This document shows positions 17,388 to 27,066 of a stretch of DNA of 38,691 nucleotides, one piece after another; position 1 is the stretch's first letter, and each line of letters starts with the position of its first letter. The DNA comes from an uncultured Pelagibacteraceae bacterium (GTDB lineage Bacteria > Pseudomonadota > Alphaproteobacteria > Pelagibacterales > Pelagibacteraceae), in contig CACFJR010000011.1 in NCBI GenBank assembly GCA_902566755.1, positions 1 through 38,691 of the forward strand. The letters run 5' to 3'. The notes under the pieces were generated by a model. That model saw only the letters and a list, made by a program, of their open reading frames with translations. It had not been told where the DNA came from and made no database searches. A program made the position numbers and the translations under genes.

Positions 17388-18005
17388 ATGACAAAAAGAT
17401 TAAATTCTAAACACAAAATTGATAGAAGGTTAAAGGTAAACCTTTGGGGAAGACCGAAGAGTCCTTTTAATAAAAGAGCATATCCTCCAGGACAACACGG
17501 ACAATCTAAAAACGCAAAACTATCAGACTACGGTACTCAACTTCAAGCTAAACAAAAACTAAAATCATATTATGGAAATATCAATGAGCGACAATTCAGA
17601 AACGTATACAGAAAAGCCATTATGAAAAAAGGGGATACTGCAGAAAATTTAATAGGATTACTAGAAAGAAGATTAGACTCAGTTATATACAGAGCAAAAT
17701 TTTCTAGCACAATATTTTCATCAAGACAGTTTATTAATCATGGACATGTAAAAGTAAATGGAAAAAAAGTAAATATTTCAAGCTACCTTTTAAGCGAAGA
17801 AGACACTATCGAGATTAAAGATAAATCAAAACAATTAGCTATCATTGATATTGCTTTGGCTAATAAAGAAAGAGATATTCCTGAATACTTACAAGTAGAT
17901 GAAAAGAAAAGAACTATCAAGTTTGTGAGAACACCAAAGTTTGAAGAAGTTCCTTATCCTGTTGTTATGGAGCCAAATCTAGTAATCGAATATTACTCTA
18001 GATAA
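17388..18005 (+). CDS. rpsD: 30S ribosomal protein S4
   Basis: A 205 aa S4, a primary 16S rRNA binding protein that nucleates 30S assembly. The N-terminal segment ([26 protein letters not shown]) and the S4 RNA-binding domain ([14 protein letters not shown] through [11 protein letters not shown], about residues 85-130) are clear, and length matches the family. It is alone here, not in an alpha operon with rpsM, rpsK and rpoA, and has its own promoter. It is convergent with grxD, with two bases between the stops. Confidence 0.98.
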   Translation: MTKRLNSKHKIDRRLKVNLWGRPKSPFNKRAYPPGQHGQSKNAKLSDYGTQLQAKQKLKSYYGNINERQFRNVYRKAIMKKGDTAENLIGLLERRLDSVIYRAKFSSTIFSSRQFINHGHVKVNGKKVNISSYLLSEEDTIEIKDKSKQLAIIDIALANKERDIPEYLQVDEKKRTIKFVRTPKFEEVPYPVVMEPNLVIEYYSR

Positions 18006-18007
18006 TA

Positions 18008-18340
18008 CTATTTTTTATATCCTATACCTTTTTCGTCAAAAACTTTTTTAAGTTCACCGTTCTCAAACATTTCTTTGATGATATCACATCCGCCGATGAA
18101 TTCTTTTTTTATATAAAGTTGAGGGATCGTTGGCCACTCACTATATACCTTAATACCTTCACGAATTTTTTGATCTTTTAATACATCAACACTCTGATAT
18201 TTAACCTCTAAAATTTTTAATATATTTGAGACAGCCATCGAGAAGCCACATTGTGGAGCTTCTGGACTTCCTTTCATAAATAAACAAACATCGCTGTTAT
18301 TTATTGAATTTTCTATCTGTTCTTTAACTTGTTGATCCAT
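18008..18340 (-). CDS. grxD: Monothiol glutaredoxin, CGFS type (Grx4)
   Basis: A 110 aa monothiol glutaredoxin with the CGFS active site at residues 31-34 (PQCGFSMAVSNIL), the KGSPEAP lead-in and the WPTIPQLYI and GGCDI glutathione-binding segments. CGFS glutaredoxins bind and transfer [2Fe-2S] clusters, usually together with a BolA partner. The bolA-like gene lies directly upstream with a one-base TAATG overlap, which supports a joint role in iron-sulfur handling. It is the last gene of the long sfsA-to-grxD operon. Confidence 0.95.
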   Translation of the reverse strand: MDQQVKEQIENSINNSDVCLFMKGSPEAPQCGFSMAVSNILKILEVKYQSVDVLKDQKIREGIKVYSEWPTIPQLYIKKEFIGGCDIIKEMFENGELKKVFDEKGIGYKK

Positions 18341-18570
18341 TAATTTTCCTTTGTCTTAAGTGCTAGAGCATGTAGCTCATTTCCCATTTTTCCTTTGAGA
18401 GCGTCATACACCATTTTATGTTGTTGCACTTTATTCTTACCTTTAAATTGAGAAGAAGTCACTGTGGCGGAATAGTGATTTCCGTCACCTGCCAGGTCCT
18501 GTATATTAATAGATGCATCTGGTAGAGCTTCTTTAATCATTTTTTCAATTTCTTTTAAATCCATCGCCAT
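18340..18570 (-). CDS. BolA-family protein
   Basis: A 76 aa BolA/IbaG-type protein: ALPDAS near residue 15, then the GDGNHYSATVTS core and the HKMVYDAL helix. The invariant His in the latter (HxxVY) is the expected cluster ligand. It should form a [2Fe-2S] heterodimer with the CGFS glutaredoxin encoded just downstream. The start may be Met1 or the second Met two codons later. It begins two bases after the purL stop. Confidence 0.9.
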   Translation of the reverse strand: MAMDLKEIEKMIKEALPDASINIQDLAGDGNHYSATVTSSQFKGKNKVQQHKMVYDALKGKMGNELHALALKTKEN

Positions 18571-18572
18571 AA

Positions 18573-20762
18573 TTAACTCATGTATTTATATAACCAACCT
18601 TTATAAAATTCTGTAACCTTGTCCACTGTAAAAGTTGGCTCATCATTTATAATAATCTCTTTATCTGTTGTTTCTCCCAGTAAATCAAAATGTACAGAGT
18701 TTTTCTTCATAATATTTTCTACTTTTTTAAGATTATTTTTATCTACCTCAATTATATATCTACCTTGATCCTCAGAGAAAAAATATTGATAGATATTTAT
18801 CAAGTTTTTGAACTTGTTAAATTTTATTCCCTTACTACCTGCAATACACATCTTTAAGGCACCAATCATTATTCCACCAAGAGACACATCGTGTACTGAC
18901 AAAGCTAGCTTTTCTTTAATAAGTTTCAGAACTGTTTCACCATTATTTTTTTCATTAAATAGGTTTATTTCTGGTGGTGGTCCTTTTCTTTCATCTAAAA
19001 TTACTTTGGCAAAGATACTTTGATCTAAACTGCCTTCTGTTTTTCCAATTACCAAAACTACATTTCCTTGAGATTTAAAATTCATAGTCATCAAGTTTTT
19101 GTAATCTTTAATTAAACCAACTCCTCCAATTGTTGGAGTAGGTTTAATACCTTTGTCTTTTGTTTCATTGTAAAAAGATACATTTCCTGAAACAACAGGG
19201 AAATTTAAATATTTACTTGCTTCATTAATACCATCAATGCATTCAACAAATTCACCCATATTTTCTTTTTTTTCTGGATTTCCAAAATTTAAACAATTTG
19301 TTATTGCTATAGGTTCAGAACCAACTGAAACTAAATTTCTCCAAGCCTCACAAACAACTTGTTTTCCTCCTGTAAATGGATGCGCATAACAATAGGAAGC
19401 AGATGAGTCAACTGAAGAAGCAACTGCTTTTTTGGTACCATGTACTCTAACAACACCTGCATCACCACCAGGTTTTTGGATTGTATCACCCATAACAGTA
19501 TGATCATATTGTTCCCAAATCCATTGTTTAGAACAAATGTTTGGATGAGAAATCATTTTTTTAATGACGTCGTTAAATTTTAATTTTTTAAGTTCATTAT
19601 TTGAAAATTTAATCTTTTGGGGAAGCTTTGTTTTTTTCCAAGGCCTATCATACATTGGAGCTTCATTTGCTAAAAATTTAATTGGTATATTTGCTACTTT
19701 TTCTTTTTCAAAATAAAGTTCGATATTCTTAGAGTTAGTTGTTTGGCCAATTACTGCAAAATCTAAATTCCATTTATCAAATATTTTTTTTGCACTATCT
19801 TCCTTACCATTTTCTAAAACTATCAACATTCTTTCTTGACTTTCAGACAACATAATTTCATAAGGCGTCATCTTTTCTTCTCTGCATGGTACTCTATCTA
19901 AATGCAATTCAATTCCTAAATTTCCTTTTGATGCCATTTCAATGCTTGAGGAAGTCAGTCCTGCAGCACCCATATCTTGAATAGCAATAATAGATTTGTC
20001 AGACATTAATTCTAAGCAAGCTTCTAAGAGAAGTTTTTCAGTAAAAGGATCTCCAACTTGAACGGTCGGTTTTTTTTCCTCTATTTTGTCATCAAATATT
20101 GCTGATGCCATGCTTGCTCCATGAATACCATCTCTACCAGTTTTAGAACCAACATATATAACTGGTTTGTTTATCCCTGCGGCTTTTGAGTAAAAAATTT
20201 TATTTTTATTTACCAAACCCAAAGTCATTGCATTTACTAAAATATTTCCATTATAAGATTGATCAAAACAAGTTTGACCAGCTATAGTGGGCACACCAAT
20301 ACAATTTCCATAGCCTCCAATTCCTTTAACAACTCCCCTTAATAAATTTTTAGTTTTTTTGTGTTGTGTTGAGCCAAAATGAATTGAATTTAGGTTTGCA
20401 ATTGGCCTTGCACCCATTGTGAAAACATCTCTCAATATTCCTCCAACACCTGTCGCTGCACCTTGGTATGGTTCTATAAATGAAGGATGGTTATGACTTT
20501 CAATTTTAAAAACTATTGCATCGTCATCTCCAATATCAATCACGCCAGCATTTTCACCTGGGCCCTGAATTACTTTTTTACCCTTAGTATTTAATTTCTT
20601 TAAATGTAATCTTGAAGATTTATAAGAACAATGTTCATTCCACATTGCTGAAAAAATTCCAAGTTCTGTTAAGTTTGGTACTCGCTTTAACAAATCACAA
20701 ATTTTTTGATATTCATCAGGTTTAAGACCATGTTCTACAGCAATTTTTTCATTCACTTTCAT
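18573..20762 (-). CDS. purL: Phosphoribosylformylglycinamidine synthase II
   Basis: A 729 aa small-type PurL, the synthetase part of the PurS-PurQ-PurL complex. With ATP and ammonia from PurQ it converts FGAR to FGAM in purine synthesis. The ATP-binding IESHNHPS, the [10 protein letters not shown] segment, the QDMGAAGL motif and the AIR synthase-like repeats are visible. Its length matches Bacillus PurL rather than the about 1300 aa fused enzyme. It overlaps purQ by one base (TAATG). Confidence 0.97.
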   Translation of the reverse strand: MKVNEKIAVEHGLKPDEYQKICDLLKRVPNLTELGIFSAMWNEHCSYKSSRLHLKKLNTKGKKVIQGPGENAGVIDIGDDDAIVFKIESHNHPSFIEPYQGAATGVGGILRDVFTMGARPIANLNSIHFGSTQHKKTKNLLRGVVKGIGGYGNCIGVPTIAGQTCFDQSYNGNILVNAMTLGLVNKNKIFYSKAAGINKPVIYVGSKTGRDGIHGASMASAIFDDKIEEKKPTVQVGDPFTEKLLLEACLELMSDKSIIAIQDMGAAGLTSSSIEMASKGNLGIELHLDRVPCREEKMTPYEIMLSESQERMLIVLENGKEDSAKKIFDKWNLDFAVIGQTTNSKNIELYFEKEKVANIPIKFLANEAPMYDRPWKKTKLPQKIKFSNNELKKLKFNDVIKKMISHPNICSKQWIWEQYDHTVMGDTIQKPGGDAGVVRVHGTKKAVASSVDSSASYCYAHPFTGGKQVVCEAWRNLVSVGSEPIAITNCLNFGNPEKKENMGEFVECIDGINEASKYLNFPVVSGNVSFYNETKDKGIKPTPTIGGVGLIKDYKNLMTMNFKSQGNVVLVIGKTEGSLDQSIFAKVILDERKGPPPEINLFNEKNNGETVLKLIKEKLALSVHDVSLGGIMIGALKMCIAGSKGIKFNKFKNLINIYQYFFSEDQGRYIIEVDKNNLKKVENIMKKNSVHFDLLGETTDKEIIINDEPTFTVDKVTEFYKGWLYKYMS

Positions 20763-21445
20763 TATTTCAAATTCTTTAATAAATTTTCAAAAAATATTGA
20801 GCCGTCTTCACCAGATAAACTTTTATCTATCATTCTCTCTGGGTGAGGCATCATTCCTAAAATATTTTTCTTTTCATTAAATATCCCAGCAATATTCTTT
20901 ATTGCACCATTTGGATTTGATTTTTCATCAATTTTTCCATCAGAGCCACAATAGTAAGCTGCAATTTGATTGTTATCTTCTAAAGACTTTAATTCATCTT
21001 CAGTACAAAAATAGTTACCTTCGTTATGCGCTATATGAAGTTCCAAAACATCTTTATCTATATTTTCAAAAAATTTGTTTTCACCATTGTTAATTTTGAT
21101 AAATATATTTTTACAAATAAATTCAATATTTTTATTTTGTTGGAGAACTCCTTTTAAGAGACCAGTTTCTGTTAAGATTTGAAATCCATTGCAGATACCT
21201 AAAACTAAACCACCAGAGTTTGCAAAATCTATAACTGATTGAATAATTTTTGATTTTCCAGCAATACTTCCACATCTAAGATAATCCCCATAAGAAAATC
21301 CACCTGGCAAAACAATTAAGTCACTTTTGGGCAATTTATCATCGTCATGCCACACCATTTTATTTTTAAAACCAAATTTTTTTAATGCAACATCCATATC
21401 CCTATCACAATTAGATCCTGGGAATATAATGACCGATGAATTCAT
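20762..21445 (-). CDS. purQ: Phosphoribosylformylglycinamidine synthase I, glutaminase subunit
   Basis: A 227 aa class I glutamine amidotransferase. The nucleophile is C85 in LGICNGFQ; the His-Glu pair is H201 and E203 in MPHPERM. It hydrolyses glutamine and channels ammonia to Pur[13 protein letters not shown] (residues about 48-59) is characteristic of PurQ. It overlaps purS upstream and purL downstream by one base each, matching the fixed stoichiometry of the complex. Confidence 0.97.
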   Translation of the reverse strand: MNSSVIIFPGSNCDRDMDVALKKFGFKNKMVWHDDDKLPKSDLIVLPGGFSYGDYLRCGSIAGKSKIIQSVIDFANSGGLVLGICNGFQILTETGLLKGVLQQNKNIEFICKNIFIKINNGENKFFENIDKDVLELHIAHNEGNYFCTEDELKSLEDNNQIAAYYCGSDGKIDEKSNPNGAIKNIAGIFNEKKNILGMMPHPERMIDKSLSGEDGSIFFENLLKNLK

Positions 21446-21678
21446 TAAATAATTTTAAAATCCTCAATGACTTGATTGGCTAAAAGCTTTTTACAAATTT
21501 CCTCTGCAGAGTGTTTTGCTTTTTGTTCATCACTTTCATCAATATCTATATCAAAATATTTTCCTTGTCTTACATCTTTAACGTTTGCAAAGCCCATTCC
21601 ATTTAATGTTTGTTGTATTGCTTTACCTTGAGGATCAAGAACTCCAGATTTAAGAGTAACAATTACCTTTATCTTCAT
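21445..21678 (-). CDS. purS: Phosphoribosylformylglycinamidine synthase, PurS subunit
   Basis: A 77 aa PurS, the small subunit that links PurQ to PurL. The pattern LKSGVLDPQGKAIQQTL followed by VKDVRQGKYFDI is diagnostic, and length is normal (about 80). It begins immediately after the purC stop and overlaps purQ by one base. Confidence 0.95.
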   Translation of the reverse strand: MKIKVIVTLKSGVLDPQGKAIQQTLNGMGFANVKDVRQGKYFDIDIDESDEQKAKHSAEEICKKLLANQVIEDFKII

Positions 21679-22461
21679 TTATTTTTTGTTTTTTATCGCT
21701 TTTGGTTTTTCAAAGTTGACAGCTTGTATATTGGATTGTTCGTGAAGAATACCTAATCTTTTTGCTACTTCTTGGTATGCATTAATTAAATTTCCAAGAT
21801 TATTTCTAAATCTATCTTTATCTAATTTTTTATCAGTCTTATTGTCCCATAATCTACATGTGTCTGGACTAATTTCATCTGCCAGCAGAACATCTGTCTT
21901 TCCATTATTTTTAATCCTTCCAAATTCAACTTTAAAATCTACCAGTTTAATACCAACACCTCTAAACATCCCTACCATGAAGTCATTTATCCTTAGTAGT
22001 TGTTTATCTATTTTTTCTATTTCTTTTTTAGTTGCCCATTTAAAAGTGTAGATATGCTCTTTAGATATAAGAGGATCTCCTAGTTCATCTTTTTTTAAAC
22101 AATATTCAATTAATGGATCTTCTAAAATAGTACCGTCTTCTATCCCCAGTCTCTTAGTAAGGGAGCCAGTAGCAATATTTCTTACAATAAATTCAATTGG
22201 AATAATTTCCACATGTTTAATAAGTTGCTCTCTCATGTTAAGCCTTTTTACTAAATGATTTTTAATTCCAACTTGATCTAAATTCATTAGAATATGTTCT
22301 GAAATTCTATTATTCAGAACACCTTTACCCTCAATCTTCGCTTTTTTTTGGTTATTAAAAGCAGTTGCATCATCCTTGAAGTGTTGAATTACAAAGTCTT
22401 TATTGTCAGTAGCAAAAATAACTTTTGCTTTGCCTTCGTATAATTTTTTACCTTTTTTCAT
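21679..22461 (-). CDS. purC: SAICAR synthetase
   Basis: A 260 aa phosphoribosylaminoimidazole-succinocarboxamide synthase, joining CAIR and aspartate in purine synthesis. Clear elements are the N-terminal LYEGKAKVIF, the EFIVRNIATGSLTKR block (about residues 87-101) and LLADEISPDTCRLWD (about 195-209), which is the family signature. It overlaps purB by one base (TAATG). Confidence 0.97.
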   Translation of the reverse strand: MKKGKKLYEGKAKVIFATDNKDFVIQHFKDDATAFNNQKKAKIEGKGVLNNRISEHILMNLDQVGIKNHLVKRLNMREQLIKHVEIIPIEFIVRNIATGSLTKRLGIEDGTILEDPLIEYCLKKDELGDPLISKEHIYTFKWATKKEIEKIDKQLLRINDFMVGMFRGVGIKLVDFKVEFGRIKNNGKTDVLLADEISPDTCRLWDNKTDKKLDKDRFRNNLGNLINAYQEVAKRLGILHEQSNIQAVNFEKPKAIKNKK

Positions 22462-23753
22462 TATTTAAACACTCTTCTAAAAATATAATTTACATTTTTT
22501 AAATGTTTCGAAAATGTAAATATTTTGTCAATTTTTTTCTCTGGTATTAAAGATGTAATCGACTTGTCTTTTTTAATCAATTCAATCAGATTAATATTTT
22601 TGTTAAAACTGTTAATTGCATGGGTTTGAATTTTTTTATAAGCCTTTTCTCTTGAAAGACCAACTTTTGTAAGTTCTAGCATTATCTCTTGTGAAAAAAT
22701 TACTCCTTTAGTTATATTAAGATTTTTCATCATATTTTTTGGATAAATAATCATATTATCCACAAGATTTGTAAGTCTAAATAAAGCAAAATCTAAAGTA
22801 ATATTAGCATCCGGTCCTATATTTCTCTCTACGCTAGAGTGAGATATATCTCGTTCATGCCATAGAGCAATATTTTCAAGTGCAGGAATAACACTACTTC
22901 TTACAAGTCTTGCAAGTCCTGTTAAATTTTCACTTAGTATCGGATTTTTTTTATGTGGCATTGCTGAAGATCCTTTTTGGCCTTTTGAAAAAAATTCTTG
23001 TAACTCATAAACTTCAGATCTTTGTAAATGTCTAATCTCTGTTGCAAATCTTTCAATTGATCCAGCTATAATTCCTAAAACAGAAAAATAATAAGCATGT
23101 CTATCTCTTGGAATTATTTGCGTTGATATTGGTTCAGGTTTTAGTTTTAGTTTTTTTGATACAAAAACTTCAACCCTTGGATCTATATTAGCAAAAGTTC
23201 CAACTGCTCCAGAAATAGCACATGTTGAAACCTCATCTATAGCATTCTCTAGTCTTTTTTTATTTCTTTTGAACTCTTGATAATAAGTTGCTAACTTCAA
23301 ACCAAATGTAATTGGTTCAGCATGAATACCATGACTTCTTCCAATACATGGAGTCATTTTATGCTTTAAAGCTTTTTTTTTTATTACAGATAATAATTTC
23401 TCTATATTTTTTATCAAAATTTTACCTGATTGAACTAGCTGAATATTAAAACTTGTATCAAGCACATCTGATGATGTCATTCCTTGATGAAGATATCTTG
23501 CTTTAATTCCTGCTTTTTCAGTAATTGAGGTTAGAAAGGCAATTATGTCATGTTTTACTTTAACTTCGATTTGATGAATTCTTTTGACATTAATTTTTCC
23601 TCTTCGCTTAACTACAGAGGCCACACCCTTAGGTATAATTTTTAATTTTTCCATTGCTTGAGCTGCAGCAATTTCAACATCAAGCCATATTTTATATTTA
23701 TTTTCTTCTGACCAAATTTCTGTAAGTTCTTTTCTTGAATATCTCGATATCAT
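22461..23753 (-). CDS. purB: Adenylosuccinate lyase
   Basis: A 430 aa fumarase/aspartase superfamily enzyme that acts twice in purine synthesis (SAICAR to AICAR, and adenylosuccinate to AMP). The signature SSAMPHKKNPILSENL (about residues 260-275) holds the flexible-loop catalytic Ser; GRSHGIHAEP with the catalytic His and HQGMTSSDVLDT are also present. It starts ATISRY-like as MISRYSRKELTEIW. An AGGAG at the map stop lies 14 bases before its ATG. Confidence 0.96.
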   Translation of the reverse strand: MISRYSRKELTEIWSEENKYKIWLDVEIAAAQAMEKLKIIPKGVASVVKRRGKINVKRIHQIEVKVKHDIIAFLTSITEKAGIKARYLHQGMTSSDVLDTSFNIQLVQSGKILIKNIEKLLSVIKKKALKHKMTPCIGRSHGIHAEPITFGLKLATYYQEFKRNKKRLENAIDEVSTCAISGAVGTFANIDPRVEVFVSKKLKLKPEPISTQIIPRDRHAYYFSVLGIIAGSIERFATEIRHLQRSEVYELQEFFSKGQKGSSAMPHKKNPILSENLTGLARLVRSSVIPALENIALWHERDISHSSVERNIGPDANITLDFALFRLTNLVDNMIIYPKNMMKNLNITKGVIFSQEIMLELTKVGLSREKAYKKIQTHAINSFNKNINLIELIKKDKSITSLIPEKKIDKIFTFSKHLKNVNYIFRRVFK

Positions 23754-23770
23754 TAATTGTAAGGAGGCTC

Positions 23771-24523
23771 CTAATAACCTTTAGCAGATTCTGTAAAAAT
23801 TTCATAACCATTTTCTGTTATTCCCACAGTATGCTCAAATTGTGCAGACAATGTTTTATCTTTTGTAACAGCTGTCCAACCATCATTTAAAACTTTAGTT
23901 TGATATTTTCCCACATTTATCATCGGCTCAATAGTAAAAGTCATCCCGGGTTTTAATTCTTCTCCAGTATCTTTTGAACCATAGTGAAGTATATTTGGTT
24001 CTTGATGAAAATTTGTTCCTATTCCATGACCACAAAAATCTCTTACTACTGAAAAACCATTTTTTTCTACAAAAGATTGTATCTCATGACCAATATCACC
24101 AATTTTTTTTCCTGGTTTTAATATTTTGATTGCTCTATTTAGAGACTCATGAGTGACATTAATAAGTTTTTTTGATTTTACAGAGATTTCCCCAACTGTG
24201 TACATTCGGCTAGTATCTCCGTAGTGATCATTAATTATAGCTGTTACATCTATATTTAGAATATCTCCATCTTGAAGTTTTCTATCACTGGGGATGCCGT
24301 GACAAACAACATGATTTAGCGAAGTACAAATTGATTTTTCAAAACCTCTATAAAACTGTGGAGCAGAATATCCACCGTTGTCTCTAATAAATTCATAACA
24401 AAGTTTATCAATATGATTTGTTGCCGTTCCTTCTTTTACATAATTTGTAATCATGTCTAACGTTTTAGATGCTAGAGACCCAGCGATTCTCATTTTTTCA
24501 AATTTTTCCAAATAGTTACTCAT
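23771..24523 (-). CDS. map: Methionine aminopeptidase, type I
   Basis: A 250 aa type I methionine aminopeptidase that removes the initiator Met from new proteins. All five metal ligands are visible: D92 (NIDVTA), D103 (GDTSRM), H166 (FCGHGIG), E199 (TIEPM) and E230 (QFEHTV), plus the substrate-binding His75 in VVCHGIP. It overlaps the end of sfsA by eight bases, so it is co-transcribed with sfsA and the pur genes. Confidence 0.97.
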   Translation of the reverse strand: MSNYLEKFEKMRIAGSLASKTLDMITNYVKEGTATNHIDKLCYEFIRDNGGYSAPQFYRGFEKSICTSLNHVVCHGIPSDRKLQDGDILNIDVTAIINDHYGDTSRMYTVGEISVKSKKLINVTHESLNRAIKILKPGKKIGDIGHEIQSFVEKNGFSVVRDFCGHGIGTNFHQEPNILHYGSKDTGEELKPGMTFTIEPMINVGKYQTKVLNDGWTAVTKDKTLSAQFEHTVGITENGYEIFTESAKGY

Positions 24524-25202
24524 TAATAATATTTATTTGTTTCTCTATTTTGATTTCTTTATCGTTTAATTTACATCTATAAGCTAAAAACTTAACACCG
24601 ATTTTTTTTACTTTTAAATAGTTATTATAGTACTCAGCGTCAATGTCTTTAGCTATTTTGAAATTATTTATACCTTCAATTTGAGTTAAAAATAAGACAA
24701 ATGGTTTATAGCCTTTTTTAATTGATTCAGCTAATTTAATTAAATGTTTTGAACCTCTAGATGTTACCGCATCTGGAAATTCAGCAATATCTTGATTTCT
24801 TAATAGGGTTACATTTTTTACTTCGACTAAATTTTTATCACACAAAAAATCAAACCTAGTATCACTTGAATATTTAAATTCTGGTTTTATTTCCTTAACA
24901 TTTTTTAATTCTTTAATTAACTTTTTGTTAAGACCATCAAGCACTATTTTATTTGCCCTATGGGTATTAACACCAACCATACGTTTGTTAGACTTGATCA
25001 TTTCTAAAGTAAATTTAAGTTTTCTTTTTGGATCGTTATTTTCAGAAATGAAGACTGTATTTCCTGGTTCTAAAAGACCCATCATTGAGCCAGTGTTAGG
25101 ACAATGCGCAGTAATCTTTGAATTATTTACTTTGATATCAACAAAAAATCTTTTATACCGCTTGATTAATTTGCCTTTGATTAAAGTATTGGTAAATTTC
25201 AT
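24516..25202 (-). CDS. sfsA: SfsA family protein (sugar fermentation stimulation homologue)
   Basis: A 228 aa SfsA-family protein with HCPNTGSMMGLLEPGN (about residues 33-48), the FDFLC...VEVKNVTL block (about 115-130) and FPDAVTSRGSKHL. The family has a nuclease-like fold with D...ExK residues (D and EVK are visible) and DNA binding was reported for E. coli SfsA; the real role is unclear. The frame stays open upstream to 25313, but the added 37 residues are not family-like and run into the divergent gene, so ATG 25200-25202 is chosen. It heads the operon toward grxD. Confidence 0.88.
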   Translation of the reverse strand: MKFTNTLIKGKLIKRYKRFFVDIKVNNSKITAHCPNTGSMMGLLEPGNTVFISENNDPKRKLKFTLEMIKSNKRMVGVNTHRANKIVLDGLNKKLIKELKNVKEIKPEFKYSSDTRFDFLCDKNLVEVKNVTLLRNQDIAEFPDAVTSRGSKHLIKLAESIKKGYKPFVLFLTQIEGINNFKIAKDIDAEYYNNYLKVKKIGVKFLAYRCKLNDKEIKIEKQINIINE

Positions 25203-25224
25203 GTTTATTAATTTATATTTGTAT
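25203..25224. promoter_or_regulatory. 22-base divergent spacer between sfsA and the cinA-like gene
   Basis: Only 22 AT-rich bases separate two divergent ATGs, and neither has a ribosome binding site. Promoter boxes for each gene must lie partly inside the other coding region. TATATT at 25214-25219 could be a -10 for the plus gene and would put the transcript start at about the ATG. The assignment is weak. Confidence 0.3.
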
Positions 25225-25977
25225 ATGAAAAATAAAAAAGAAATAAATGCAGGCATAATCATAATTGGAAATGAAGTTCTTTCTGGAAGAACTAAAGACA
25301 CAAATACAAGCACGTTATCTTTGTGGTTGAATTCTTTAGGTGTTCAAGTAAAGGAGGTAAGAATAATACCAGACGTTGAAAAAGATATTATTGAAACGAT
25401 AAATACTTTTAAAAATAAATTTTCATATGTTTTTACAACAGGTGGAATAGGTCCAACACATGATGACATCACAGCTGAATCAGTATCAAAAGCATTCAAT
25501 ATAGAATACGGTTATCACAAGGAAGCTTTTTCAATATTAGAAAAATATTATAAGCCAAGTGAATTTAGTGAAGGTAGAAAAAAGATGGCAATGATGCCAA
25601 TGACTGCAAAACTCATATTAAATCCTACAAGTGGCGCCCCAGGATTTTATATTGAAAATGTTTTCTCATTACCGGGAGTACCTTCAATCCTAAAATCAAT
25701 GCTTGGAGGTTTAGATCATTTGATAAGGGGTGGTGCTCCAATTTTAAGTCATACAATTAATCTCAGAACTGTTGAAAGCGAAATTGCGAAATCTTTAACC
25801 CAAGTTCAAAATAAATATCAGGATGTTGAAATAGGAAGCTATCCATTTTTTCGTGCAGGAAAACTAGGTGTTTCTATTGTTGTAAGATCTACTGATAAAA
25901 CTAAAATTGATACTTGTAATAATGAAATTTTGAAATTTGTCGCAAAACAAAAAATTCAAATAGTAAACGAGGTATAA
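25225..25977 (+). CDS. CinA-type molybdopterin-binding (MoCF) domain protein
   Basis: A 250 aa protein with a MoaB/Mog-like domain: IIIIGNEVLSGRTKDTN (residues about 10-26) and FTTGGIGPTHDDIT (about 70-83), then SGAPGF and LPGVPSI. It corresponds to the N-terminal part of CinA; the C-terminal NMN deamidase (PncC) domain is missing, as in many alphaproteobacterial homologues. The frame is open from 24925, but that extension lies antisense within sfsA, so ATG 25225 is chosen. The related domain has ADP-ribose pyrophosphatase activity in some CinA proteins; here function is uncertain. Confidence 0.85.
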   Translation: MKNKKEINAGIIIIGNEVLSGRTKDTNTSTLSLWLNSLGVQVKEVRIIPDVEKDIIETINTFKNKFSYVFTTGGIGPTHDDITAESVSKAFNIEYGYHKEAFSILEKYYKPSEFSEGRKKMAMMPMTAKLILNPTSGAPGFYIENVFSLPGVPSILKSMLGGLDHLIRGGAPILSHTINLRTVESEIAKSLTQVQNKYQDVEIGSYPFFRAGKLGVSIVVRSTDKTKIDTCNNEILKFVAKQKIQIVNEV

Positions 25978-26378
25978 TGTTATATTTTGCTTATGGTAGT
26001 AATCTTCATCAAGAACAGATGAAAAAAAGATGTTCTGGTTGCAAATATTTAAAAAAATATGTTCTTCAAGATTATCAATTAACTTTTAGAAGTGATTTAC
26101 GTGTAGCGGATATCGATTATAAAAAAGGATCTAGTGTACAAGGAGCTTTATATGAAATTACTGAGAAAGATGAATCTTGTCTCGATAAATATGAAGATTT
26201 TCCTATTCTTTATAAAAAAATATTTTTTAAGTATGAGGGTAGGGATGTGATGGTATATTCAATGCAAAAAAAGTCACCTTTTAAATATCCAAGCACAAGA
26301 TATTTAAATATCATTAAGCAAGGTTATAAAGACTGTGATTTAGATCCAAAATTTTTAGTCGAAGCCTTAAAAGGTTAA
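25977..26378 (+). CDS. Gamma-glutamylcyclotransferase-like (AIG2) protein
   Basis: A 133 aa protein with the family opening YFAYGSNL (residues 3-10), VQGALYEI and a Glu in DKYEDFP (about residue 72) that fits the catalytic acid of this fold. It may cyclise gamma-glutamyl amino acids or amines to 5-oxoproline, but the substrate of this group is not known. It overlaps the upstream gene by one base (TAATG). Confidence 0.8.
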   Translation: MLYFAYGSNLHQEQMKKRCSGCKYLKKYVLQDYQLTFRSDLRVADIDYKKGSSVQGALYEITEKDESCLDKYEDFPILYKKIFFKYEGRDVMVYSMQKKSPFKYPSTRYLNIIKQGYKDCDLDPKFLVEALKG

Positions 26379-26379
26379 A

Positions 26380-27066
26380 ATGTCGTCAAAATTTCAAATC
26401 TTTAAGATAGGTTTTTTTGATGTATCTCCTCATTTGCTTTCAGTAATTCCCTTTGGAATAATCTTTGGTGCAATTGGTATCGAATTAGGTTTTGATCCAA
26501 TAATGACTTACGCAACATCGTTAATTATATTTGGTGGAGCTTCACAAATTGTTTTTTTACAATTGTTATCAGGTGGCGCATCATCTCTTATCGCTATCAC
26601 TTCAGTTGGGGTAATAAATTCTAGACATTTTCTTTATGGAGCAGTTTTATCTGAATACCTAAATAAATTGTCACTAATAAAAAAAATTTTCATTTCGTAT
26701 TTCATTGTTGATCAAGGTTTTGCAGTTTCAAACATTTATTTAAAAAAGAATAAGGAGCAACCATTTAATTATTATCATTTAATGGGTTCTGGGATAACAC
26801 TTTGGCTTTGTTGGCAAGTCGCTACAATTTTAGGAATATTTCTCGGATCTATAGTGCCAGAGGAATTGGGATTAGAATTTGCAATTCCCTTAACTTTTAT
26901 AGCAATTATTATTAATGAACTAAGAAAGTTAGATCATTTAATGGTGATAATTATTTCAGGTTTGGCAGCAACTTTTTTTTATAACGCACCATTTAAATCC
27001 TACATTTTGATTTCACCATTAATTGGTTTATTTGCAGCTTATCTAATATTAAAATTTAAAAAATGA
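26380..27066 (+). CDS. azlC: AzlC family transporter subunit
   Basis: A 228 aa polytopic membrane protein of the AzlC/YgaZ family, with about six hydrophobic helices. Family features are the early PFGIIFGAIG and GGASQIVFLQLL, and SRHFLYGA near residue 85. AzlC and AzlD together export branched-chain amino acids in characterised cases. azlD follows with a four-base ATGA overlap. It begins one base after the AIG2-like gene. Confidence 0.9.
   Translation: MSSKFQIFKIGFFDVSPHLLSVIPFGIIFGAIGIELGFDPIMTYATSLIIFGGASQIVFLQLLSGGASSLIAITSVGVINSRHFLYGAVLSEYLNKLSLIKKIFISYFIVDQGFAVSNIYLKKNKEQPFNYYHLMGSGITLWLCWQVATILGIFLGSIVPEELGLEFAIPLTFIAIIINELRKLDHLMVIIISGLAATFFYNAPFKSYILISPLIGLFAAYLILKFKK

Noticed and set aside
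24925-25224. N-terminal extension of the cinA-like gene by 100 residues
   Set aside because: It is antisense to conserved SfsA sequence; the MoCF domain begins just after ATG 25225.
25203-25313. N-terminal extension of sfsA by 37 residues
   Set aside because: The extra part does not resemble SfsA and would overlap the divergent gene; ATG 25202 fits the family start.
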